Source: Heterocephalus glaber
Lineage: Eukaryota > Chordata > Mammalia > Rodentia > Bathyergidae
DNA length: 64,000 nucleotides
Direction of reading: 5' to 3'
Assembly: GCF_000247695.1 (NCBI RefSeq)
Contig: NW_004624730.1
Span: 38,700,568-38,764,567, forward strand
The position numbers were made by a program, and so were the translations under genes. This document shows positions 23,110 to 33,252 of the stretch, in pieces. The notes under the pieces are model-generated. The model did no database searches. It saw only the letters and a list, made by a program, of their open reading frames with translations, and was not told the origin of the DNA. How positions within the stretch are numbered: the first letter of the stretch is position 1; each line of letters begins with the position of its first letter.

Positions 23110-24660
23110 TTTTTTTGAAAACTTTGAAATAATTGTTATTTTACATGTAGTTATAAGAAATAATAGAGGGAGGTCCTATATACTTTCCTAATTTTCCTGA
23201 ATGATAACATCTTACATAACTATAGTACAATACTATAACCCTGAAATTGACTTTGATACAATTTACAGTCCTTATTCACCAGTTTTATATGCATGTGTGT
23301 GGTTGTATGCAATTTTTTTATCATTATGTATAGGTTCTTGTGACTCTTACCCCAGTCAAGATTCAGAATCGTTCCATAAACACAAGTCTCCTTTGTTTGA
23401 CCTTTTTTAAACTACAGCCACCTCTCTCCCTGTCCTTACCTTAATCCCAGGTCAGACACTAATTTGTTCTTCATCACTGTAGTTTCAGGAACGTTATATA
23501 CTGGAATCAAGTTGCTCTCTCTTCACTTCCTCTCCCTCTCCCTTCCCTTTCCCTTTCTTCTTTCCTTGTGTAAACATTTGAGCCTAGGAATCACTATGTA
23601 AGTCTTATTCATGACAGAGAGAGGACAAAAACCAGCTAATCTTTCAGGCTCTAGATACCTTCCCTACCTTTTTTACAGAATTGTTTATGAAAATACATAC
23701 ATCTGCTATGCATGATTGTCTATTTTTACTTGAAATTTTATAATGATAATTGTGTATGTGAGCTATTGAGGTTGGTTTTTTCATTCAGAATAATTCTCAG
23801 ATCTATCTAAGTTGTTTTATGTTTCAATAGTTTATTCCATTTTATTGCTGTATAATATTCCATAGTAAGGATATGTTACAGTTTTTTGTTCTGTTTTTTT
23901 TAATTGTTATTTTTTTTTATGTGTGGGGGGCAGACACTTATCCATTGAAGGCCATTTGGGTTGTTTTTAGTTTTTGGCTATTTTAGAGGGACTATTCCCA
24001 TATAGTTTGTTTTTCATGAATTTAAGTTTTCTTTTCTGAGGGATAAATATGTGAGGGTGTAACTGCTGGGTCATATGAGAAGCATGTGTTTAATTTTTTA
24101 AGAAACTGCCGTACTGTTTTCCAGAGTGGCTATAATATTTCATGTTCCCATCATCAGAGTATATTATTAGTGATCATTTTTTTCTGTATTTTCTGAATCC
24201 TCATCAACATCAGCCTTCACTATTTTTTCCCTCTAAAGTTTAGCTAATCTGATGTATATGGCACTACCTCACTGTGATTTTAATTTACATCACCCTAATG
24301 CCATTTTTGTTAAAATCTTTTGTATGCTTATTTGCCATCCATATATCCTCTTTGGTGCAGAGTTTCTTCATGTCTTTTGCCCATTTTCTAATTTGATTTT
24401 TTTTTTTTTTTGCTGTTGAGGTTTGAGAGTTTTAAAAAAATATATGTTTTAAATACTTGTCCCATGGAGGATGATATCTGGTTGCAGATATTTTCTTTGT
24501 ATTTCTTCCCATTCTCTATGGAAAAATAATCTATTCTTTCATATGGTCTTTTGCAAAGTAAAATGCTTTAGCTTTGATGAGGTCTAGTTTTTCAGTTTTT
24601 CCTTTTATGAATTATGCTTTCAATGTCAACTCTAAGAACTCTTTGGCTAGCCTAGATAAT
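23110..24660 (-). mobile_element. Old L1 (L1M-type) 3' half
   Basis: Reverse-orientation L1 3' UTR and ORF2 C-terminal region. Landmarks in antisense are 'ttattgctgtataatattcc', 'cattgaaggccatttgggtt', 'aactgctgggtcatatgaga' and 'actgttttccagagtggc'. They are in the usual order, and decay is heavy. Confidence 0.8.
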
Positions 24661-24674
24661 GAAGATTTTCCCTA

Positions 24675-24888
24675 TGATTTTAAAAAATAGTTTTATTGAA
24701 CTAGAATTCAAATACCATACAGCTCACCCACATAAAATATACACTTCATTTGTTCTTATGTTCACAGAGTTGTGCAACTATTACCTTAGTCAATTTTAGA
24801 ACATTTTCATAACTTCAGAAAGGAGCCTTATACCTGTTAATAGTCACTTTCTTTTCCTTCTGTCCAGGCAATCACTAGTCTAATTTCT
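24675..24888 (-). mobile_element. Old L1 (L1MB-like) 3' UTR end
   Basis: Includes 'agttttattgaactagaatt', 'ataccatacagctcacccac' and 'gagttgtgcaactattacc', the antisense 3' end of old L1MB-type elements. A second copy of the same region lies at 38465-38640. Confidence 0.65.
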
Positions 24889-24892
24889 GTCT

Positions 24893-25330
24893 CTGTGTTA
24901 GCTTTTCATTGCAGTGACAAAATATCTAAGCAAAACAACTTAAAGAAGGAAACATTTATTTTGGCTCACAGTTTCAGAGGTTTCTGCCTGTGGTTAGCCA
25001 TTGTTTTTAGGCTGTGGCAAGGCAGAAGAGCATGATGGAGGAAAGCTGCTCACTTCTTGGCAGGCAGGAAGCAAAGAGAGCCAGAGAGGAAAGGGCTGGG
25101 AACCAGATATATTCTTCAAAGACACCTTCCTACTGACCTGCTTCCTCCCACTAGGCTTCACCTCCTATAGCCTATTCAACTAAACTCAGTGGATTAATCC
25201 ATTGACACAGCACCCTCAATGATCCAATCAACTCTCTAGGTCCTACCTCTGTACATCATTACATTGGGATCAAGCCTCAATCCACAAATCTTTGGAGTAT
25301 ATTTCATAATTAAACCATATCATTCTATCC
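24893..25330 (-). mobile_element. MaLR-type LTR, reverse orientation
   Basis: It starts 'tgtgttagcttttcattgca gtgacaaaatatctaagc' and continues 'ggaaacatttattttggctc acagttt', the reverse complement of the 3' end of MaLR LTRs. It is followed directly by MaLR internal-like sequence, so it is probably one LTR of a larger MaLR element. Confidence 0.6.
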
Positions 25331-25837
25331 CTTGCCTCCAGAAGGCTTATGTTCACCTCATTATGGCAAAATGTATTTAGTCTGTCTCCTACAGTTCCAG
25401 CATTATTGAGTCCAAGTCTAAAGTTTCCTCAGAAACTCAAGGCAATTCTTAGCTGTGAGGTCTTGTGAAAATCAAAAAGAAAGTTAAATGCTTCTTAGTC
25501 ACTTTCCTTGTCACTGATGCACAATACTTGATGCCTACAAGTTAATGGAGGAGTGGTTTCTCCTGCTTTATGGTTTTTAGAGGTCCATAGTTGGCTGGCT
25601 CTAAGGCAGAACTGGTATGTCATAGCAGAGAAAAGCTGTTGACTTCATGGCAGCCATGCACAAAGAACAAAGGGAGGAGCTGGGGAGGGAGATACATCCT
25701 TCTTGGCCACACCCCCAGTGACCCACCTTCTACCAGGTCCTACCTCCTAACAGCAAGTTAGATATAGCACTCCTATGATCTCGTTATTTTCCAAACATAT
25801 GAGACTTTTGAAGCCCATGGGTAGAATGGTATACTTT
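25331..25837 (-). mobile_element. MaLR internal and partial LTR-like sequence
   Basis: It contains 'ctatcccttgcctccagaag' and 'attgagtccaagtctaaagt', segments typical of reversed MaLR internal regions. A second partial reversed LTR-like piece follows at about 25540-25800 ('ttcatggcagccatg', 'cacacccccagtgacccacc'). No open frame of interest. Confidence 0.5.
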
Positions 25838-26205
25838 AGAACTAGAATATCCCCCAAACCTCTCATGTGCCCGGAGGCAGGGCATTTGGAAGATGATCGG
25901 CTCATGGGGGAGCTATACTCATTAGTATAGATACTAGTGAATTCATGCACTCATGAGTTTAGCAGCTGAGTGAGATGAGGCCTGGTTAGAACCAGGTTAG
26001 TGAGACTATAACTCCATCTGTGGCTCCTTCCTTCATTCTCTGCTTCCTGGCAGCCATGATAAGAGCAGTCCTTTTATCCACCATGCTCTTCTCTTATCTT
26101 GTTTCTCCCTTGGAATTAGCTTACTGTGGACTGAAATTTTCAGTCAAAATAAACTCCTCCTTTATCTTGTGGGTTGTCTTAGCAACAAGAAAGGTGACTA
26201 AGATG
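25838..26205 (+). mobile_element. MaLR-type LTR nested in opposite orientation
   Basis: Plus-strand LTR with 'gaatatcccccaaacctctc', 'ggcatttggaagatgatcgg', 'gctccttccttcattctctg', 'gtcaaaataaactcctcctt' and the end 'gcaacaagaaaggtgactaa'. It interrupts reversed MaLR internal sequence on both sides and is therefore a later insertion. Confidence 0.65.
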
Positions 26206-26930
26206 TATTTCCAACATATGATGCCATGGGGTAACCATTTCCATTCCAAAAAGGAGGGTTAGGGGAATGGAAAGAAATCAGACAAAAGCAAGACAAAACT
26301 TGGCAGGGCAAGCATCTAGTCTTGCAGCTCCATGTCTTGCATCCAGGGCGTATGGTGGAAAAATGTGAGCTCCAAAGGACTTGGATATCTTTCCCCCTAT
26401 AGCCTTGTTGGCTGTCGCCCATATGGTCTCTCTCTTGGGCTGGCTCTGCTCATTGCCAGTGGCTTTCTTTGAAGACATTTCACATTCATAGCATCTCATA
26501 CATACTGGGGTTTTGATTACAGTTTCCACTTCACTCTCACAGCTTCATGTATCTCCCTCTCAGGGATTGCCTATAGGGACTGTGATTCTGTGACATATTG
26601 CCTGGTTTCCTAGGTATTACTTTGATATCTGAGTGGAAATCTTTATGGTTCCATAACTCTTTTATTCTGTATTCCGGCATAAACAGCATCAAGTGGACAA
26701 TGCCAAGGTATGCTGCTAGTTCGAGAAGTACCTGGGCCCACTTAGACCACAGTTGCAGTGGTCTCTGAATGCCTGGATGGCTGAACTCACGGAAACACTT
26801 CAATAGGCAGCCCTAAGTGAGCAGGGTATCCTGGTGCTCCTCTTTCAAAGGAGTTTATACTTTTGCACCCCTGTCACTGTGTTGGTTAGATGTATTCAAG
26901 ACATCTTTCCTATTGTCTCAGTATGATATT
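26206..26930 (-). mobile_element. MaLR internal-like sequence
   Basis: It carries 'ccattccaaaaaggagggtt', 'acaaaacttggcagggcaag', 'gagctccaaaggacttggat' and 'gctttctttgaagac', landmarks of the reversed internal region of MST/THE1-like MaLR elements. It looks like the continuation of the element broken by the nested LTR. Overlapping short minus-strand frames carry no protease or polymerase motif. Confidence 0.5.
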
Positions 26931-29532
26931 TAGCCTTTTTTCCTTTTAAAATTTTTTTAACTTTATTTTTTCAATTAGTACATATTTGTCATACATATTG
27001 ACCACATTCATCATAGGGAATTTGTACCTGTACATAACATATCTTTATTCTTTTGTTTTTCCCCATTCTTCTCTCCTCCCTTCAATCCTTCTTCCCCTCC
27101 CCATTTATAAAAACTTTGTTTCCATTTTTTTCCTTCTGTTCTTTCTTTTTTCCTTTTCCCTTCCTCCCCTTCCTCCTCCCCCCTTCCTTGTTCTCCTTGC
27201 AATTTGGAAATGTTCTTCCTACTTCCCAATGTCTATCCTCCTTATTTGGGTTTCTCATAAAGAGAAACAATTCAATATTTAAATTTGTGTGCCTAATTTA
27301 TTTCAGTTAAGATTATGGTCTCAAGGTGCATCCATTTTCCTACAAATGAGTCAAGTTTATCCATCTTTTAGGTACAGTAGTGCTTCATTGTATATAAATA
27401 CTATATTTTCTGTATCCATTTATCTATTGATGGGCATATGGGCTGTTTCCAAGATTTAGCTATTATACATTGTGCTGCTATAAACATGAGTATAATGATA
27501 ATTTAACTTCTTCCTTTTCTATCTATATTCCTTTTATTTCTTTCCCTTGTCTAATTGCTCTGGCTAATGTTTCCAGAACTATGCTGGACAGGAGTGGTGA
27601 TAATGGACATCCTTGTCTTGTTCCTGATTTTAGAGTGAAAGCTTTCAGTTTTTGAGCACTTATATGATGTTGGGTGTCGTTTTGTCATAGTTGCTTTTTA
27701 TCAGATTGAGACAAGGACCTTCTATTCAGATTTTCTTTAGGATTTTTATCATGCATAGATGTTGGACTTTGTCAAAAGCTTTTTCTGTGTCTATTGAGAT
27801 GATCATATGGTCTTTTTTCTTGTTGCTGTTATGTGGTGTATTATGCTTATTGATTTGCCTATGTTGAGCCATCCCTGCATCCCTGGGATGAGTCCTACTT
27901 GGTCATGGTGTATAATCCTTCTGATGATTTGCTGCATTCTGTTTGCCAATATCTTATTGAGATTTTTGAATCTATGTTCATTAAATAGATTGTCTTGTAG
28001 TTCTCTTTTTTGGTTGGATCCTTCTCTGGTATTGGTATCAGGTTAATGCTTTCTTCCAGGAATGAATTTGGGAATTATTGCTTCCCTTTCAATTTCATTA
28101 AAGAGTTGAGGAGTAGTGGTCTTAGATCTTGTCTAAAGTTCTTGTAGAATTCAGCGGTGAATCTGTCAGGACCTGGGCTTTTCTTTGATGGTGGGTTTTT
28201 CTTTTTTTTTAATTCTTTGATTTTATTGACTGATATTGGGTTATTTAGAATGTTTTTATCTTACTGATTCAGCTTTGGTAATTCATATATATCTAGAAAT
28301 CTGTCCACTTCTTCTGAGTTTTCCATCTTATTGGAGTATTGGAGTATTGGTTCTCAAAGTAGATAGGGATCATCTGGGTTTCTGCAGAGTCCATTGTGAT
28401 TTTGCCCTTTTCATTCCTAATTGTATGCACTTGAGTCTTTCCTTTTTTTTTTTTTGATATGATTGGTTATGGATTTATCTATTTAATCTTTCAAAGAGCC
28501 AACTCTATGGTTCATTGATTCTTTGTATTGTTTTCTTAGTCTCAATTGCATTAATTTCTGCTCTGATCTTTATAATTTCCTCCCTTGTAGATGCTTTGGG
28601 TTTAACTTGCTCTTCTTTTTCTAGAACCTTAAGGTTCAACTCTAGGTTATTTATTTGAGCTCACTCTGTTTTTCTGATGTGGGAATTCACCGATATAAAT
28701 TTCCCTCATGGGATTGCTTTCATTTTGTGCCATAAGTTTTGATATGTCGTATTGGCATTACTGTTTAATTGTAGAAAGAGTCTACTTTCTTCTTTAATTT
28801 TATTTATAACTCATTGATTGTTCAGGAAGGTGTTATTTAATTTCCATGTGCTTATGTAGTTTTTGTGGTTTCTTTTGCCATTGATTTCCAGTTTCATTGC
28901 ACTATGATCTGATAATATGCATCAGGTAGTTTCAGTTCCTTTGCATTTACTTAAGCATGTTCTATTAGCTGGTATTGGTCTATTTTGGAGAAAGTCCCAT
29001 GTGCTGCTGTGAAGAATGTGTATTCTGTTGTTAGTTTGAACACTCTGTAGATATCTACTAAGGCCATTTAGTCAAAGGTTTGGTTCAGCTCTGATATTTC
29101 ATCATCAATTTCTTTTTGTGTAGTTGATTTGTCTGTTTGTGATAGTGGGATATTGAGATCCCACATTACAATTATATTAGTGCTTATCTGACTTTTTATA
29201 TCCATTAGTGTTTGTTTTGTACAGTTGTTTGTACAGTTGAGTGGGCAGATATTTGGTGCATATATATTTGATTGTTATCTCTTCCTCTTGGATTGTTCCC
29301 TTGCCAAATATGTAGTAACCTTCTTTGTCTCTTACTAGTGTTGGCCTGATGTCCACTTTGTCTGCAAATAGAATAGCTACTCCTACTTTTTTCTGGGTTC
29401 TTGTCCCATGGAGTATTTTTTTTCATCCTTTGACTTTCAGTCTATGAATTTCTTTTTGAGTTAAATGTGTTTCTTTGTATGCAGCATATTGTTGTATCTT
29501 GTTTTGGTTTTTTTGTTTGTCTGTTTTGTTTT

Positions 29533-29613
29533 GTTTTTGGTACCAGGGATTGAACTCGGGACCTTGTGCTTGCGAGGCAGGTGGTGGTACCACTGAGCTA
29601 AATCCCTGGCCCT
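29533..29613 (-). mobile_element. ID SINE inside L1, reverse orientation
   Basis: Reads ttttggtaccagggattgaa, gaccttgtgcttgcgaggca and ccactgagctaaatccctgg. L1 homology stops before it and resumes after it. Flanking words cttgttttg and cttgtctttt hint at a decayed target-site duplication. Confidence 0.92.
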
Positions 29614-29897
29614 GAAACTTGTCTTTTGATCCATTCTGCCAACCTGTTTCTTTTCATTGGTGAATTGAGACTATTTACATTGATGGTTATTACTGATAGA
29701 TACTGACTTATTTTTGTTATATTGTTTTCCTGTTGTTGATTCTCTTTCTTTTCCTACTGCTTACTTGCTTGCCTTGCCTGGTGGATTCATTCTATTTGGA
29801 TTCTTGGAAATGTTGTCTTCATTGTCTTTTTCTAGAATATCCTTCAGAACTTTTTGGAGTGCTGGTTTGGTGGTCATGAATTTCTTCAGGTGTTCTT

Positions 29898-29978
29898 TTT
29901 TTTGGTACCAGGGATCTAACTTGGGTCCTTGCTCTTGCGCAACAGGTGGTGAAACCACTGAGCTAAATCCCCAGCCAT
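29898..29978 (-). mobile_element. ID SINE inside L1, second copy
   Basis: Reversed ID ending ccactgagctaaatccccagcc. The flanks CTTCAGGTGTTCTT (29884-29897) and CTTCTGGTGTTCTT (29979-29992) form a target-site duplication with one mismatch. Confidence 0.93.
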
Positions 29979-32404
29979 CTTCTGGTGTTCTTTATCATGG
30001 AAGTATCTTATTTTTCCACCAGTTTTGCAGAGTACATCAATCTGGGTTGGAAGTTGTTTTCTTTTAGGGCTTGAAATACTTCACTCCAAACTCTCCTTGT
30101 TGTAAGGGTTTGTGTTGAGAAGTCTGGTGTGATTCTTATGGTGTTTCCTTTATAAGTGATTTGTTTCTTTTCTCTAATAGCTTTTAATATTTTGTTCTAA
30201 TGTTGAATTTCTGGAATCTTAACTGTTACAGTGGTACCTCAGTTCTGAACTTAATTTGTTTTATGATTCTAGTTGCAAACTGAATCAAATTTCATCATAA
30301 GGGTCAATGTAAATAAGGTTAATCCATTCTGACCTCTACGAATGTGGTTTTGAAATGATTTTGATCACATACTGATTCTAATTTTCCCATGAGGTTCAAT
30401 GTACATAAGGTTAATCTGTTCTGACCACAAAAATATGAATCAAAGTATAGTACAGTATGAAGACAAAGAACACTAACCTTGCGTGAAGTGACTTCTGGCG
30501 TGGAGGACAGGAAGGTAGATGGGAGGGAGCTTATTGTTTGTCCTCCTTAAGGACATCAGGGAGATCTCTTTCAGTGGTTTTCTTTCTTCTTAGCTGCATG
30601 GTCAGTTTTGATGAAAATTCTGTCTAATGTCACTTGTTTTTTCCTGCACTGTATAACCCTCCAGAAATGAGAGACCACATTATCGTTCATCAGACTCAAC
30701 ACTCCATTTGTTATAGTTATATTGGCATGGCACTTCTCAAAGAAATCTGGCACTTACTCCATTTTTTCATAATGGATTTTATCACATCACTGCTAACCTC
30801 CCCTCTGTCTTCCTCTTTCTCAGTGGAATGCTCCTCAGTAAGAGCCTTCTGCTTCTTACTCTGGAGTTCAGGAAGTTCTTCTGATGTAAGCTCCTCCTTC
30901 TGGTCCTCAACAAGCTCCTCTGTGCCTGTACCATCAACATTCAGACCCATATTCTTTCCCATGGACATAATCTCCTCCACTACCTGTGCATCAGACCTTT
31001 CAAAGTCACGTTCAGTGACACATTCTGGCCACAGCTTCCTCCAGTCTGATTTTAAGGTCCAGTATGTGCCATCATCCCAGGCTTTGTCAGTGAGGTCAGT
31101 GCAGTATAGGACATTGAAATGTTTCTTCTAGAACTCTTTGAGAGTCAAGGACCTCTTTTTAATGACATTAAAACACCTGGTGAAGGGTGCTTTTGTGTAC
31201 AGTTTCTTGAAGTTGCAGATCACTTGCTGCCCTACAGGCTACAGAAGAGGTGTCATGTTTCACATGTTTCAGGGGAGGAACTTGACCTTTATGAAGTCAT
31301 ACTCAAGAGTCCATATCATCCACCAGGACTGAAGGGTGTGCTGGGGCATTTTCCATAAAAAGAAGGCACCTTTCAGGCAGTTGGTTGTCAGAAAGATATT
31401 TCTTAAGAGTGGGTGTGAACACCACATGCAACCTTTCCATGAACAGTTGCCTTTTTTTTTTAAAGCACTAATATCTTTATTATGGCATAAAGTAGTATTT
31501 TATACATTAACTCATTTTATAGTAAAAACGTTTTATGTACATCTGCAGAGAAATCACTGCACAGATAGCTCCAACATAAAAACATAGTTATAATTCAAGT
31601 CATTCAGCTGTTTGACACATAAATTGGAAAATATTTTCTCTGTAGAAAATAGTAAAAATAACAGTGCTTTCCATATTAGCCCAATAAGCCCATTTAAATC
31701 AAACAGAAGCCAAATTACAGATTTATATATTTGAGTTCTGGGATCCACAAGAAATATCAGCTTCATTTACTGAAACCCATGTTTTTCTTAAAATCAAATT
31801 GTACAAGGTGAAACTGCTATTAGTTCTTCCCTCTCACTCTATTTATACCTGATTGTTCAGTTACCATATCCTTATAAGCCATTTATTCCTATCTAAATTT
31901 TGCAATGTTTTTGTTGTTATTAAAGCATGCCCAGCATTTTGGCAAAACCAGAATCTAATAAATTATAACCCACAAGGCACATGTGGATAGGCTATCATCC
32001 AACACTTCCCCTTAATTCCCTGTGGCTTGATGGCATGCCATGAGGGACACAGGAATAAAGCAATAAAACTGACAAATGGACCAAGAAATAAAAGCCAGAG
32101 AATTCCAAGAGGGAAGGAGACACTGGTTCAGGATTCAAGGATAGAGCTGAAGTGCAAACAGAAAAAAGGATGTTGCCTCAGCATCAGGCACTGAGTTGGC
32201 TTTCAGGGCCCTCTCTGCAAGGCGCTAAGTAACAGCAGACAGGAGATAAAGAGCAGAAAACAGAGCCTAGATTTTTCAAAATAACTGAATGAAAATGAGA
32301 CAAGCCATGTAGTTTTAACTTTCCTTCAAAGTTTGTCCCAAGATTCCCATAACCATACTTTATCTTAAAGACTTCATGCTGCCCATCAGAAGTTAACCTC
32401 TTGA

Positions 32405-32557
32405 GCTGGGGATGTAGCTCAGTGGTGCTGCACCTGCCTGGCAAGCACAAGGTCCTGAGTTCGATCCCCGGTACAAAAAAAAAAAAAGAAAAAGAAAAAA
32501 AAGAAGTAGGTATATTAAAGATTATCAGCAAATCTGAAATACAAAAAGAAAAGAAAA
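32405..32557 (+). mobile_element. ID SINE with unique 3' tail, in DDX21 3' UTR
   Basis: The tRNA-like part (gctggggatgtagctcagtg to gatccccggtac) occupies 32405-32474 and is followed by an A-rich stretch to about 32506. About 35 nt of non-A sequence (gtaggtatattaaagattatcagc...) come next, then a second A-rich run. The perfect 17-bp target duplication AGAAGTTAACCTCTTGA lies outside all of this (32388-32404 and 32558-32574), so the extra segment was part of the inserted transcript. A and B boxes of a pol III promoter are recognisable (tagctcagtgg and gttcgatcc). It is the youngest layer of the nest. Confidence 0.93.
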
Positions 32558-33163
32558 AGAAGTTAACCTCTTGATATATTCATGATACACTAATGTGCTG
32601 ACACTCTGCAGCACTGTAAGACTGCAAACTCACTTCCTTTAATTTCTTCTTGGTAAACAATGTTCATCTTTCAGTAGGAAGAAGTGGAGCATAAACATTT
32701 AAACTCTATTTATCCAGCCTTCTTATTCCCAAAGAAAGCTATGGAGCCATCTTATACACTGGAAATTCCTTAAAGTCCTGGCTTTCCATTAAAATGTACT
32801 TCTATGTATATTATCTGTGAAGAATTCACTGAAGCATCAATAACCATATGAGGAGCTAAAAGCCTATCAAAATGCATACAAATATGAGTAATCTATACTG
32901 AATGTATTTCATCCTCCAAATCTAGAGCATATACCAGCAAAAACTTACAACTCAACTAAGTTTGAAATCTCATTTCAAAACATTGCTCCGCATTAATTCT
33001 CAGAAGACATGTTATAGGACTACACAAGTAATTGTTTAGCAGGAGGCCAAGGAATGCCAATTACAGATGAAAGCCTTGGTTTTCAAAGGATAAAGTGGTC
33101 CTCCAGAGATTGCTGCTTCCCTTAGGCATTTACTTTAGAGAAGGACACTATAAAGAGATACTC

Positions 33164-33252
33164 TGGGACTAGGGACATAGCTTAATGGTAGGGCACATGC
33201 TTAGCATCTTCGAAGCCCTGGGTTCAATCCTCAGTATTATAAAAATAAAAAA
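33164..33252 (+). mobile_element. Older ID-like SINE
   Basis: Reads gggactagggacatagctta, gggcacatgcttagcatctt and gggttcaatcctcagtatta before an A-rich end. It keeps the tRNA-derived pattern with more substitutions than the other ID copies. It lies in the 3' UTR of the DDX21 retrocopy, and no clear target duplication is seen. Confidence 0.75.

Larger units (their letters stand above)
26940..30228 (-). mobile_element. L1 LINE, 3' part (ends at Tigger insertion)
   Basis: Minus-strand L1 running 3' to 5' across the window. It begins with the 3' UTR purine tract (26985-27260) and the ORF2 C-terminus (27260-27480). After a deletion that removes the YADD region, reverse transcriptase follows, with the motif [11 protein letters not shown] at about 27570-27640. 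Endonuclease sequence lies at about 28900-29500 and the end of ORF1 near 29700-30220. Two ID SINEs sit inside it. The rest of ORF1 continues after the Tigger insertion at 37090-37690. It is frameshifted and inactive. Confidence 0.88.

Noticed and set aside
30634..31131. 165-codon plus-strand frame
   Set aside because: It is the antisense shadow of the Tigger transposase C-terminal half, which is clearly recognisable on the minus strand.
32404..32480. Possible tRNA gene (A and B boxes present)
   Set aside because: The cloverleaf-like sequence is the ID SINE head, with a poly(A) tail and target duplication, as are the other tRNA-like matches in the window.
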